Positions 16,833 through 25,654 of a stretch of 64,000 bases of DNA are shown one piece after another (the first letter of the stretch is position 1; each line of letters begins with the position of its first letter). Origin of the DNA: Shewanella schlegeliana (GTDB lineage: Bacteria; Pseudomonadota; Gammaproteobacteria; Enterobacterales; Shewanellaceae); assembly GCF_016765635.1 (NCBI RefSeq), contig NZ_JAESVD010000006.1:1-64000 (forward strand), written 5' to 3'. Under the pieces are notes generated by a model. That model ran no database searches. It was not told the origin of the DNA and saw nothing but the letters and a program-made list of their open reading frames with translations. The position numbers and the translations under genes were made by a program.

Positions 16833-17343
16833 ATGCCACACTCCTTATATTTATTGCTACCTATTATAGGTAGTGTTTTTTAACAATAAGATATCCTTAG
16901 CATTTTTGCGAAAGATGAATTTTAAGTTCTCTGTGAGAGTACTCATCTTTTTATGCTTATACAAGCTGCTTGTGTTCAATAATATCTGTAAATATGTTTA
17001 CTAGATCTCAAAATAAACATAAAACAAGCTACTAAAGTTAAGCATAAAGTTATGACAGTGATATGACTGTCAATAAAGATGATTTAACCTGTTGAGATAA
17101 CGCTTATGTGGGGATCGAACGACGAGTCGTGGATTTTACAAAAAGACGGTTTTAACTATCTAAAAGGGACTTTCTTAAAAACTGGACGAATTATATTCAG
17201 TAAAAAAGCAATGTCAATAAGCCAAACTAAAATTTTGTCTAAATAATTGCCATAATGAAGTGTTAATAAGGAGTTGGAGTTTGTTAAGGTATCGGTAGTG
17301 CTTGCCATAATAGCAAGGGTACCTATTTTTGAATGGAGTCTAT
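16833..17343. other. About 510 bases of intergenic DNA before the MscS gene
   Basis: Contains the promoter of the small minus-strand gene at its left and that of the MscS-type gene at its right. TGACAGT-N6-ACTGTCA (17053-17072) is a perfect inverted repeat of operator size. The minus-strand frame near 17156-17350 overlaps the MscS start and has no support. Nothing else was recognised. Confidence 0.4.
17053..17072. promoter_or_regulatory. Operator-like inverted repeat
   Basis: TGACAGT-GATATG-ACTGTCA: 7-bp arms, 6-base spacer, perfect. It lies about 270 bases upstream of the MscS-type gene, so the target gene is uncertain. Confidence 0.35.
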
Positions 17344-18948
17344 ATGCCACTGCGAATTTTAAATACCTTGTTCCTGCTTATGGTATTTTCGAGCTCGTTT
17401 TTTACCCATGCAACAGGGCTTGTATCGGTAGCCAAGCAGTCTACTGAAGCGTCTGAAACTCAGTTACCTAAACAAGAGTCTTATGACTATAAAGACAGTC
17501 TATTTCGAGACACCCCAAGAGGCGCGCTAGCAGGCCTTTTTGAAGCGGCGTTTGAGCAAAATTATGACAAGGCTGCTAAATATTTAGATCTGCGTTACCT
17601 GCCCGAAAGCATGAACGCCGACCTCGGACCTGAATATGCTAAGCAGCTGATCGCCATTATCGAGCGTAATATCTGGGTTAATTTGCAAGAGGTAGATGAT
17701 ACTCCCAGCGGAAGCAGCAATGATCAATTGCCTAATTATCGGGACGCCTTTGGCCGAGTAGAGGTGAAAGGCAGTGAAATTACCTTATTACTTCAAAAAG
17801 TCCCTGACAAAGAGCTAGGTTCTATATGGAAGATCTCTAACGCGACGATTGCGAAAGTACCACTGCTATATAGCGAGTTGGGCTATGGACCTGTGGTCGA
17901 GTGGTTTGTACAGCATATCCCACAGGGGCATCTTTTTAAGTTAAACCTCTGGGAGTGGGCGCTTCTTGTCTGCTATCTATTACTTGCTCTGTTGGTGGTC
18001 ATGCCAATAACTTGGATCGTTAAAAAGTTCATATTACGCAGTGAGTACCAGTATAAAGAGGATGTGGCGCATCTGATTATCGGCCCATTTCGCCTACTCG
18101 TTGCGCTATTACTGGTCAGGGCGTGGATGGCACACACCACACTGTCGGCTAACGTGATTGAAGTGGTGAATACTGGTGTCTTACTCTTAATCGCGGTGAT
18201 CTGGTTTATCTGGTCGTTAACCGATGTGATTCAAAACAGTTTACGCCTGCGTTGGATAAAGCGAGGCAATAGTCAGAGTGCATCTCTATTAAGGCCTCTG
18301 GCCAATTTTACTCGAGTGGTGTTGGTGGCGTTATCGGTCCTTATCTGGCTAGAGCACTTAGGTTTTGATGCGTCAACGATATTGGCGGGTTTGGGCATTG
18401 GTGGTATTGCCATCGCCTTAGCCTCAAAGCAGTCGATTGAAAACTTTATCGGCACGATAACCCTCTACTCATCGGCGCCGATTAAAGTGGGTAATATCGG
18501 CCGTTTTGGCAGCATTACTGGCACTGTGGAGGAGATTGGACTTCGCTGTACCCGGATAAGAACCATCGATCGTTCGGTGATCAATGTGCCCAATGCGCGA
18601 TTGTCAGAGATGGATATAGAAAATATTTCCGAACGGGAAAAAATCCGCCTTAAAACGGATATTCGCCTAGATTATCGGACAACAACTGAGCAGATCCACA
18701 ACATTATTGATGATATACGCACGCTATTAGAGGAACATGAAAAAGTGGAGGAGAGCCCACTGAGAGTGACTTTTAAAGGTTTTGGTTTATATGGTTTGCA
18801 ACTCAATGTGTTCGCTTATATCGGTACCACAGATTTTGCAGAGTTTCAGTTAGTGTCAGAAGAGCTACATTTTGGGATCATGAACGTCGTAGCAAGACAT
18901 GGCTCGCGCATTGTGCCAGTGGTGCCGGTCGCGACAACTCAAGGTTAA
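17344..18948 (+). CDS. MscS-family mechanosensitive channel
   Basis: 534 residues. A signal peptide (about 1-25) is followed by a periplasmic region of about 170 residues, then several membrane segments (about 205-230, 245-265, 275-295, 320-345), and the MscS core (about 335-525). The pore helix is the glycine/alanine-rich LAGLGIGGIAIALASKQSIENF, followed by the beta domain GRFGSITGTVEEIGLRCTRIRTID. Such channels open on membrane tension and release solutes on osmotic downshift. The extended periplasmic part makes it a larger relative of E. coli MscS (286 residues). Start at the ATG at 17344, with GGAG 5 bases upstream, not at TTG 17329. Confidence 0.9.
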   Translation: MPLRILNTLFLLMVFSSSFFTHATGLVSVAKQSTEASETQLPKQESYDYKDSLFRDTPRGALAGLFEAAFEQNYDKAAKYLDLRYLPESMNADLGPEYAKQLIAIIERNIWVNLQEVDDTPSGSSNDQLPNYRDAFGRVEVKGSEITLLLQKVPDKELGSIWKISNATIAKVPLLYSELGYGPVVEWFVQHIPQGHLFKLNLWEWALLVCYLLLALLVVMPITWIVKKFILRSEYQYKEDVAHLIIGPFRLLVALLLVRAWMAHTTLSANVIEVVNTGVLLLIAVIWFIWSLTDVIQNSLRLRWIKRGNSQSASLLRPLANFTRVVLVALSVLIWLEHLGFDASTILAGLGIGGIAIALASKQSIENFIGTITLYSSAPIKVGNIGRFGSITGTVEEIGLRCTRIRTIDRSVINVPNARLSEMDIENISEREKIRLKTDIRLDYRTTTEQIHNIIDDIRTLLEEHEKVEESPLRVTFKGFGLYGLQLNVFAYIGTTDFAEFQLVSEELHFGIMNVVARHGSRIVPVVPVATTQG

Positions 18949-18975
18949 ATAAAAGGTTATTCTGTGGCATAGGTA

Positions 18976-19004
18976 AATGATTTACACTTGCAAATCATTA
19001 TAAT
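18976..19004 (+). promoter_or_regulatory. Inverted repeat with overlapping -10-like box before cheV
   Basis: AATGATTT (18976-18983) and AAATCATT (18992-18999) form a perfect 8-bp inverted repeat with an 8-base spacer, running directly into TATAAT (18999-19004). The ATG of cheV is 36 bases further on. A bound repressor would cover the promoter. A flagellar sigma-28 motif was not seen. Confidence 0.45.
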
Positions 19005-19039
19005 CTAGGCCAAATAACAAGATTTTCTAAGGGACTCAC

Positions 19040-19984
19040 ATGGCTCAAATGCTGGCAAGTGTCGATCAACGTACTAAGCTCGTGGGTGAAAACCGACTCG
19101 AGCTGTTACTGTTTCGGATCAGTGCGACTCAGCTCTTCGCGATTAATGTTTTTAAAGTGAAAGAGGTGGTTAAGGTTCCAAAATTAAGCGCCATGCCGGG
19201 CAGCCATAACAGTATCATTGGAGTCGCAAACCTGCGTGGTATGTCTATACCAGTTATCGATCTGCGCAAGGCGATTGGTTTTAGGCCCTCGGTTATTCAG
19301 CCTGAAAGCAATCTGATCGTCACGGAATATAACCGCTCCGTGCAGGGGTTCTTGGTCGATAAGGTTGAACATATCGTTAACCTTACCTGGGGCGATATTA
19401 TGCCGCCACCAAAATCCGTTGGGCGTGATAACTATTTAACCGCAATAACACGTATCGAATATCAAGATAAGCAAGAACTGGTTTCGATTATCGACGTTGA
19501 GAAGGTGCTTGCCGAGATCATCCATTACGATATTAAGCTGTCGGACGGCGTACTCGATGAGCGCTTGTTGCCTTTGATGCATGGTCGTAGAGTGTTAATT
19601 GTCGATGATTCGGCAACTGCACGGCGTCAAGTGCGTGAAACCCTCGAGCAATTAGGTTTAGAAGTGATAGAGGCAACAGATGGCCTAGTCGCACTGAATC
19701 TTTTAAAGGGTTGGTGTGATGAAGGCAAAGTGATAACCGATCACATTTTAATGTTGATCACCGATGCCGAAATGCCAGAGATGGACGGTTATAAGCTCAC
19801 TCATGAGGTGCGTAGCGACAAACGCATGTCAGATTTGTTTATCACTTTAAATACTTCTCTAAGTGGTAGTTTCAATAATGCCATGGTGGAGAAAGTCGGC
19901 TGCGATCGCTTTATCTCAAAGTTTCAACCGGACCTGTTAGTTGAGGTGGTACAAGACAAATTAAGAGCAAGCTTAACGGTTTAG
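19040..19984 (+). CDS. cheV: Chemotaxis coupling protein CheV
   Basis: 314 residues: an N-terminal CheW-like domain (about 18-165) that couples receptors to CheA, and a C-terminal response-regulator receiver (about 185-310). The receiver has the acidic pair in VLIVDDSATARRQ, the phospho-acceptor Asp in LITDAEMPEMDG and the Lys in ISKFQPD, so it is likely phosphorylated by CheA as an adaptation sink. Shewanella and Vibrio genomes carry several CheV paralogues; which one this is cannot be told. It stands alone, with a palindromic promoter upstream. Confidence 0.92.
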   Translation: MAQMLASVDQRTKLVGENRLELLLFRISATQLFAINVFKVKEVVKVPKLSAMPGSHNSIIGVANLRGMSIPVIDLRKAIGFRPSVIQPESNLIVTEYNRSVQGFLVDKVEHIVNLTWGDIMPPPKSVGRDNYLTAITRIEYQDKQELVSIIDVEKVLAEIIHYDIKLSDGVLDERLLPLMHGRRVLIVDDSATARRQVRETLEQLGLEVIEATDGLVALNLLKGWCDEGKVITDHILMLITDAEMPEMDGYKLTHEVRSDKRMSDLFITLNTSLSGSFNNAMVEKVGCDRFISKFQPDLLVEVVQDKLRASLTV

Positions 19985-20028
19985 CTAAGCTACTCGATTG
20001 AAGAGCCGCGACTGAAGTCTAAGCTGAG

Positions 20029-20673
20029 TTATTCTGCGTGCTCTTCTCTTAAATCCTGTAGTACCTGTTTTTTCAATTCAGGCACAGCAGCAATATTAAT
20101 CTGGGCGATACGTACCGCAAAGCCGAACCTCTCTTTACCAACGATAGCGATTACATCTTCTAAAAAGCGTTTATCGAGGGTGAACTGTTTGGCGTAAAAC
20201 CCAATGGCTTGGCTGACCGAACGGTAGCTCACGCCATCGAAGCTAAATGAGGCCTCGTAGCCATAATCGTCGATGACAACACCGTTAAGACTCAAAGGCC
20301 AGCCGCTATAGTTAACCCGGTCTCGGGCGATTTCATACATCATCCAGCCGCTTTTCCTAAAACCACCGAAGACTTTGTCCTCGAACTCAGACTCCTCTAG
20401 CTCCTGCTTGGTCCAATTAACACCTATAGCAAGGTGCTTCTCGTAGATCCGCATTAGCTCATCTTTGACCGCCATTTTACAGTCCCAAATTGAGGTCAAC
20501 TTATGTTGCTTAGCGAGCCTTAAGCATTCACTGCAACAGGGAACGGTTAGGGAGGGGTGAGGAGTATAGGTTTCTTTAAGGTAACTCCATTGCTGATTGC
20601 TTGGCTCGCCGCAAAACCAGCAGCTATGCCTATGCTCAAAGGGAATATCGATTAAGGGGGCTAAATCCAGCAC
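20029..20673 (-). CDS. Uncharacterised protein with a CxxC...CxxC zinc-ribbon-like N-terminus
   Basis: 214 residues. Cysteines in SCWFCGEP (about residue 20) and PCCSEC (about 45) could bind one zinc. The rest (about 60-214) is mixed helical with no recognised domain. The start is taken at GTG 20673, with AAGGA 8 bases upstream; a GTG at 20706 has no ribosome-binding site. It lies after cheV in convergent orientation and before the DUF2750 gene in the same direction (gap 82 bases), so the two may be co-transcribed. Function unknown. Confidence 0.65.
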   Translation of the reverse strand: MLDLAPLIDIPFEHRHSCWFCGEPSNQQWSYLKETYTPHPSLTVPCCSECLRLAKQHKLTSIWDCKMAVKDELMRIYEKHLAIGVNWTKQELEESEFEDKVFGGFRKSGWMMYEIARDRVNYSGWPLSLNGVVIDDYGYEASFSFDGVSYRSVSQAIGFYAKQFTLDKRFLEDVIAIVGKERFGFAVRIAQINIAAVPELKKQVLQDLREEHAE

Positions 20674-20755
20674 AGAAGCGTTCCTTCGTATAAAAACAAA
20701 GCGCACAATGGATTAGATTGTGCGCTTTGGCAGTTACGTCACATGAGACTAGTGA

Positions 20756-21115
20756 TTACTCTTTTTCGATGTCCACAAGTGAAGTGGCTAGAACGATTGG
20801 GTCGACTTCTTGGCAGTCTTGATCGGCAATCCAGTCCACACCAATCAGTACGCCGTCATCGTTAAGATCGCCAACCCAGAACTCTAGAAACTCTTCAAGA
20901 GTAATAGCTACAGCTTTGTAGTCTTGCCATTCGTCAGTGCAGTGGCTTTTTGCTTGCGCTTCTTCAGACCATAAAGGCATCACGTCTGTGGCTTCATACT
21001 CAGAAGAGTCGCAGACAACCCAGCCTTCACCTGTTTCATCTTGTAGGCCCCAAACAACTTGGGATAATTTTACGTTGTTGATGAAACTTTCTAATGCAGG
21101 AGTCATTTCAGTCAT
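20756..21115 (-). CDS. DUF2750 family protein
   Basis: 119 residues, acidic, cytoplasmic. VVWGLQDETGEGWVV, MPLWSEEAQAKSH and ITLEEFLEFWVGDLNDDGVLIGVDW fit DUF2750, a family of small proteins of unknown function common in gammaproteobacteria. GAGATT lies 6-11 bases before the ATG at 21115. Probably the first gene of a two-gene unit with the zinc-ribbon-like protein. Confidence 0.75.
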   Translation of the reverse strand: MTEMTPALESFINNVKLSQVVWGLQDETGEGWVVCDSSEYEATDVMPLWSEEAQAKSHCTDEWQDYKAVAITLEEFLEFWVGDLNDDGVLIGVDWIADQDCQEVDPIVLATSLVDIEKE

Positions 21116-21480
21116 GATTAATCTCTTGTTTGGTTAGATATCGATTAGCTATCGAAAAGACGAGCTTTAATGGGTATTAGTCTGCAGTTGACGCCGGATT
21201 TTAGCAAGTTATTTAAGGTATATATCTCAGTTACAAGTTACCAAGAGCAGGATATTTCAACGCCATTCGTTTGCAAATTGAGCACTTGCAACACAAACAT
21301 CATTTGGTCGTAATATTTAAGTGAATTTAGTCTATATTATGCAGCGAACATAGTATGATATTTTACAAAGGTTTGATTAAACAATGCTCAAGGAGTAAGC
21401 GAGATTAAGTGTATTTAAGGAAAGTTTAATCAAACAGGGTCATGTTATACGTTACAGTCATTCATTTTGGGAGTCTTCAA
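21116..21480. other. Divergent intergenic region, DUF2750 / lytic transglycosylase
   Basis: About 365 bases without a gene. A -10-like TATGAT occurs near 21354, and TTGCAA occurs twice around 21273-21291. Promoters of both flanking genes must lie here. An in-frame ATG at 21442 would extend the transglycosylase but is not the preferred start. Confidence 0.3.
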
Positions 21481-22671
21481 TTGTTAAAATCAATCCCCCT
21501 GGCTACAGCGCTTCTTCTATCTACCTCTGCTGCTTATGCGGCAGACGAGCAGCCAAACTGGGCTAGCTGCGTGGCCGATCTACAACAGACGGCAAAATCT
21601 GAAGGTTTGTCTCAACAAACTATCGAGCACACCTTGGCAAACGTTAAATATGTGCCAAGAGTGATAGAGCTAGATCAAAAACAACCAGAATTTAGTAGCT
21701 CTTTTGAAAATTACTTCAGCAAACGTGTCACCGACTGGCGAGTGGAGCAGGGAAGGAAGCTCTATCGTGAGCATAAAGTGCTATTACAAAAACTGGCAAA
21801 GGAGTATGGGGTTCCGCCTCAGTACCTACTCGCATTCTGGGGACTAGAAACCAACTTCGGCTCCTACAAGGGCAAGATGTCGGTGTTAGACTCTTTGGCG
21901 ACCCTTGCATGCGATCCAAGACGCAGTCGCTATTTCACTACTGAATTAATGCAGGCATTAAAGCTTAAAGAGCGTTACAACTTTGCTGAAACCGATATGG
22001 TTGGCTCTTGGGCTGGTGCTATGGGGCACACTCAATTTATGCCATCGGCCTATGCAAAATACGCTATTGACGGTGATGGTGATGGTAAAGCAGACCTGTG
22101 GAATAGTACCGAAGATGCGTTAACTTCTGCGGCTAACTTCCTACAAAATTTAGGCTGGAAGCGCAACGAACGTTGGGGGCGAGAAGTAACGCTGCCTGCA
22201 AACTTCTCCTATGCTCACCTCGGTAAGGCCGAGGCGCAGCCGTTGACTCGTTGGGCTGAGCTTGGCATCACTCAGACAAATGGTGCACCTTTGAGTACGC
22301 CTGATATGCAAGCGGCGCTGTATCTACCATCGGGTCATACTGGGCCTGCGTTTTTAGGTTATGACAATTTTGACGTGATCATGCGCTGGAACCGGTCAAC
22401 CTTCTACGCTATTGCTGTTGGCCACCTTGCCGATAGGATCAATGGCGGCGTAGCTCTTAATGTGGCACCACCTAAGATGCCAAACCTTAGCCGAGCTCGG
22501 GTTAAAGAGTTACAAGCCCAATTAAATACCCTAGGTTATGATGTCGGTAAGCCAGATGGTATTTTAGGTGCGAAGTCATTGAAAGGGCTGAAAGCTTTCC
22601 AAAAGAGCCAAGGACTCGTAGCCGATGGATATCCAGACGAAGCTACATTTAAGGCATTGAAAGTTAAATAG
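21481..22671 (+). CDS. Lytic murein transglycosylase (MltB-like, SLT_2 plus peptidoglycan-binding domain)
   Basis: 396 residues. Cuts the glycan strands of peptidoglycan in the periplasm, leaving 1,6-anhydro-muramyl ends. The catalytic Glu is in FWGLETNFGSY (about 120); GAMGHTQFMPSAY and the aspartate-rich DGDGDGKADLW follow as in MltB-type enzymes. A peptidoglycan-binding domain (about 335-394: LQAQLNTLGYDVGKPDGILG) closes the chain. The start is TTG at 21481, with GGGAG 8 bases upstream; it gives a clean Sec signal peptide (cleavage after AYA) without a lipobox, so the enzyme is soluble in the periplasm. ATG 21442 would prefix 13 residues. Monocistronic. Confidence 0.9.
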   Translation: MLKSIPLATALLLSTSAAYAADEQPNWASCVADLQQTAKSEGLSQQTIEHTLANVKYVPRVIELDQKQPEFSSSFENYFSKRVTDWRVEQGRKLYREHKVLLQKLAKEYGVPPQYLLAFWGLETNFGSYKGKMSVLDSLATLACDPRRSRYFTTELMQALKLKERYNFAETDMVGSWAGAMGHTQFMPSAYAKYAIDGDGDGKADLWNSTEDALTSAANFLQNLGWKRNERWGREVTLPANFSYAHLGKAEAQPLTRWAELGITQTNGAPLSTPDMQAALYLPSGHTGPAFLGYDNFDVIMRWNRSTFYAIAVGHLADRINGGVALNVAPPKMPNLSRARVKELQAQLNTLGYDVGKPDGILGAKSLKGLKAFQKSQGLVADGYPDEATFKALKVK

Positions 22672-22763
22672 AGTTGTAAATTGCTAGGGGTGTAATCAAA
22701 ACGATTGCACCCTTACTCTTTGTCGCTTAGATTAGAATCCATAAAATTTTGTTGGGGAATATT

Positions 22764-23627
22764 ATGGACGATTTAACGCACGCGCAGCGACAACGTTTAG
22801 CCTTTATTGATTTTAGTCTGCAGTATTTTGGCCAAGTTTCACGGCAAGATCTGATTAAGAAGTTTGCCACGGGACTCGCCGCTGCAACCCGAGATTTTCA
22901 AAGTTACAAAGCCTTGGCGCCAGAGAACATGCGCCTAGTGCATCAGACGAAGAGCTATCACCGTCTCGACGACTTTACCCCGCTATTTGAGCACGAGCCA
23001 CAAGCTATTTTGCACGGTTTAGCAAAAGGGTTCGGTGATGGTCTTTCTCATCCAGTTCAGCCTAGTAGTGTATGCATAGATGCGCTGCAGCTCATTCATC
23101 CACACACCTCAATCGTTGCGGCGCTGATGCGCGCCATTCAAGATAAGCAGGCGGTAAAGGTCGCCTATGTGTCGGTCTCCTCTGGAGAGAAAAGCCGCGA
23201 AATCGTTCCCCATGCGTTAGTCAATAATGGCCAGCGCTGGCACGTTAGAGCCTATGACAGGGTTAATGGGCTCTTTACTGACTTTGTAGCAACGCGTATT
23301 AAGTCCATTGAGCTGATTTGCGCTGAGATTAACGATAACGAGCACAGCGAGAATGATTTAATGTGGCATAAAGAGGTGCAGCTGATGCTAGTGCCTCACC
23401 CATCTTTGGCGCACCCAGAGGCGATTGAGCTGGACTATCAAATGCAAGATAAGCAACTAACATTAACTTCTAGGGCGGCTTTAGCCGGGTATCTGCTGCG
23501 TCAGTGGAGTGTTGACTGTTCAACTAAACACCAGATCACTTCAGGTGTTTGCCAGTTAGCGTTGGCGAACACAGAGGTTCTGCAACAGATTGAACACATA
23601 GCTATTGTGCCAGGCGCGAAGCATTAG
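22764..23627 (+). CDS. WYL-domain transcriptional regulator
   Basis: 287 residues. N-terminal winged helix-turn-helix (about 5-65: FGQVSRQDLIKKF), a middle WYL domain (about 125-195: VKVAYVS...IVPHALVNNGQRWHVRAYD) and a C-terminal WCX-like extension. WYL proteins sense nucleotides or other ligands and often repress stress or defence genes; members of this architecture (CapW/BrxR type) sit beside CBASS or BREX loci. No defence gene is next to it here, so its target is unknown. The start is the ATG at 22764 (GGGGAAT upstream), not the frame start at 22749. Confidence 0.8.
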   Translation: MDDLTHAQRQRLAFIDFSLQYFGQVSRQDLIKKFATGLAAATRDFQSYKALAPENMRLVHQTKSYHRLDDFTPLFEHEPQAILHGLAKGFGDGLSHPVQPSSVCIDALQLIHPHTSIVAALMRAIQDKQAVKVAYVSVSSGEKSREIVPHALVNNGQRWHVRAYDRVNGLFTDFVATRIKSIELICAEINDNEHSENDLMWHKEVQLMLVPHPSLAHPEAIELDYQMQDKQLTLTSRAALAGYLLRQWSVDCSTKHQITSGVCQLALANTEVLQQIEHIAIVPGAKH

Positions 23628-23735
23628 TTTTTAACCGATCCAATGCCCTCTCGCCAAGGCGTAACGGCAGATAAAACTAGAGGCTTTTAGTCAGTTTTGC
23701 TAAGCTGCGGCCATTAATTAGAGTTAAGGAATACC

Positions 23736-24218
23736 ATGAGTATTAAAGACGATTCAGTTGTGCAGTTTAACTACACACTACGTGATGAGCAGGGTGATGT
23801 GTTAGAAACCAATGAAGGTTTAGACCCGATTGCCTATCTTCACGGCCATGACAACATGATGCCTGGTGTAGAAGATGCGCTAACGGGTAAAGAGGTTGGG
23901 GCTAAGTTTTCTGTGACTCTGCCAGCAAGTGAAACTTATGGTGAGCGTAACGAAGATTGCGAGCAGCGTGTTTCTGTAAAGCATCTACAGGGTGCGAGCG
24001 TTTGGAAGCCAGGAATGCGAGCATTGATCAGCACAGATCAGGGCCAGCGCCAAGTGACTATCTTAAAAGTAGGTAAGTTTATGGCAACAGTGGATATCAA
24101 TCATCCACTGGCGGGGCGAGAGTTGACCTTCGATCTAGAAGTCATGGGCGTACGTGATGCGACCAGTGAAGAGATTGCCCACGGTCATGCCCACGGTAAA
24201 GGCGGCCACCAACACTAA
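23736..24218 (+). CDS. slyD: FKBP-type peptidyl-prolyl isomerase, SlyD-like
   Basis: 160 residues. Prolyl isomerase and chaperone; in E. coli SlyD also supplies nickel to hydrogenase maturation. The FKBP core begins DSVVQFNYTLRDEQGDVLETN and contains LHGHDNMMPGVEDALTG; an inserted flap domain spans about 70-125. The C-terminus is short, with five His in HGHAHGKGGHQH, far less than the long His-rich tail of E. coli SlyD, so metal binding is likely weaker. TAAGGA lies 6 bases before the ATG. A terminator follows. Confidence 0.88.
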   Translation: MSIKDDSVVQFNYTLRDEQGDVLETNEGLDPIAYLHGHDNMMPGVEDALTGKEVGAKFSVTLPASETYGERNEDCEQRVSVKHLQGASVWKPGMRALISTDQGQRQVTILKVGKFMATVDINHPLAGRELTFDLEVMGVRDATSEEIAHGHAHGKGGHQH

Positions 24219-24237
24219 GTTGATGTCGGCGGATAGA

Positions 24238-24261
24238 AGCCCAACAGTGTTGGGCTTTTTT
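24238..24261 (+). terminator. Rho-independent terminator of slyD
   Basis: AGCCCAACA and TGTTGGGCT are complementary around 24238-24256 and are followed by five T, then GTGG. It lies 20 bases past the stop codon. Confidence 0.85.
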
Positions 24262-24287
24262 GTGGTTTTTAAAGAAGATAGTTCATT

Positions 24288-24506
24288 ATGATTATTCAAT
24301 TTTCCGCAGGAAAACTCATTGTTTCACCATTTGAAGTGCAAGTACGACTGAATAATGGTTGCCAGCTATATGCCATGGTTGACGATATCAAGTTTCATCA
24401 AGATGCACTGATACTTGTTGCCGATGCTGGCGCGGTGCGTTGGAACCTCAAGCTCGACTCAAATGAACAGCTACAAGAGATTAAAGACGAGCTTGGTATC
24501 TGCTGA
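24288..24506 (+). CDS. DUF3389 family protein
   Basis: 72 residues. IIQFSAGKLIVSPFEVQVRLNNG and LVADAGAVRWNLKLDSNEQLQ match DUF3389, a small beta-rich family found in Vibrio and Shewanella with no known function. No signal peptide. The ribosome-binding site is weak (AAGAAG, about 12 bases before the ATG). Lies downstream of the slyD terminator. Confidence 0.7.
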   Translation: MIIQFSAGKLIVSPFEVQVRLNNGCQLYAMVDDIKFHQDALILVADAGAVRWNLKLDSNEQLQEIKDELGIC

Positions 24507-24601
24507 ATAAGTGAGTTAGCTGAGTGCTAAGTGTTGCTCATTAGGCTGCTATATCAAATTTTTTTTTGCTTTTCCGATAATAGTAAATAGAAAGGAACCC
24601 T

Positions 24602-25282
24602 ATGTCTGTTTCCCAATTAGAGCGTATTACCATCGAACCAACTGTTGCCGCTAATGCCTGTGTTATCTGGCTTCATGGCCTAGGCGACTCCGGCTCAGGC
24701 TTTGCCCCTATTGTGCCAGTATTAGAACTTGGTACTGAGCATGGGATCCGTTTTATATTCCCCCATGCGCCAGAGCAAGCTGTGACCATTAACGGCGGCT
24801 ATATTATGCGTGCTTGGTATGATATTAAGAGCATGGAACTGCACGAACGTGCTGATAAGCAAGGTGTTGAGCAGAGTGAGAGACTGATCATAGCCTTGAT
24901 TGAGGAGCAAGTCGCGCTTGGGATCCCAACAGAGAATATTGTATTAGCGGGATTTAGTCAGGGTGGAGTAATGAGTCTTTATACCGGGCTTAGGTTACCA
25001 CACAAACTGGCTGGCATAATGGCGCTTTCTTGTTACCTTCCAAGTGGTGATAACCTGCCTAAAGGGCTGTCAACTGTAAATCGTGACACGCCAATCTTGC
25101 TGCACCATGGTGTCGAAGATGATGTAGTGCCAGTGGACGCCGGCGAAATGGCCTTTAAGCTACTGCAAGGCGAGGGGTTTAACACCCAATGGAAAGCTTA
25201 CAACATGGCCCACAATGTTGTGCCTGAACAGCTACAAGATATCTCACTTTGGCTGCAATCAGTGTTGCCATACGGTAAGTAA
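24602..25282 (+). CDS. Carboxylesterase/acyl-protein thioesterase-type hydrolase
   Basis: 226 residues of alpha/beta-hydrolase. The triad is Ser in LAGFSQGGVMS (about 118), Asp in HHGVEDDVVPVDAG (about 173) and His in YNMAHNVVPE (about 205). VIWLHGLGDSGSGFAP at the N-terminus is the oxyanion-hole signature of the phospholipase/carboxylesterase family (EstB, human APT1). Cytoplasmic by lack of a signal peptide. Such enzymes hydrolyse short acyl esters or thioesters; the natural substrate is not assigned. AAAGGAA lies 6 bases before the ATG. Confidence 0.88.
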   Translation: MSVSQLERITIEPTVAANACVIWLHGLGDSGSGFAPIVPVLELGTEHGIRFIFPHAPEQAVTINGGYIMRAWYDIKSMELHERADKQGVEQSERLIIALIEEQVALGIPTENIVLAGFSQGGVMSLYTGLRLPHKLAGIMALSCYLPSGDNLPKGLSTVNRDTPILLHHGVEDDVVPVDAGEMAFKLLQGEGFNTQWKAYNMAHNVVPEQLQDISLWLQSVLPYGK

Positions 25283-25654
25283 AATCTGTTTGCTTAAATT
25301 TTGTGCAGCGTGGCGACGGGAGTTTCGTTGCCTGCTGTTCTGCAATCAGGATAATCAACTCTATTTTGATATTATTTTAACTTAATGTATTTTAATATTT
25401 TATTCTTTTGTTAGCTTTTTCTCTCTCGATTTTCCCTATGCTTTCCTGTTTAGTTAACTTGCCTTGTTTTATATAGTGAATGATCTAACGCGTAATTTGT
25501 TTATAAAAGAGTCGCTTAGATCACGATGTGTAATAATTGTGACACAAATTATAGTTAAGGTTTGCTAAGATAGGGCGCGATTAAAAATCATCGTATTTTC
25601 TGCGAGATCATTTTAAAGCGATGAAATATAAAAATAATCAAGGGGTTGATTGTA
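25283..25654. other. Intergenic region upstream of the 5'-nucleotidase gene
   Basis: About 370 AT-rich bases without a gene. An imperfect palindrome containing TTGTGACACAA (about 25534-25554) resembles a CRP/FNR-type site next to TTATAG, but the arms do not align perfectly. No terminator for the esterase gene was seen. Confidence 0.3.

Noticed and set aside
16624..16869. Plus-strand 81-residue reading frame
   Set aside because: Starts at GTG without a usable site; the minus-strand gene on the same bases has an ideal AAGGAG and is preferred.
17156..17350. Minus-strand 64-residue reading frame before the MscS-type gene
   Set aside because: No ribosome-binding site, overlaps the start of mscS and has no recognised features.
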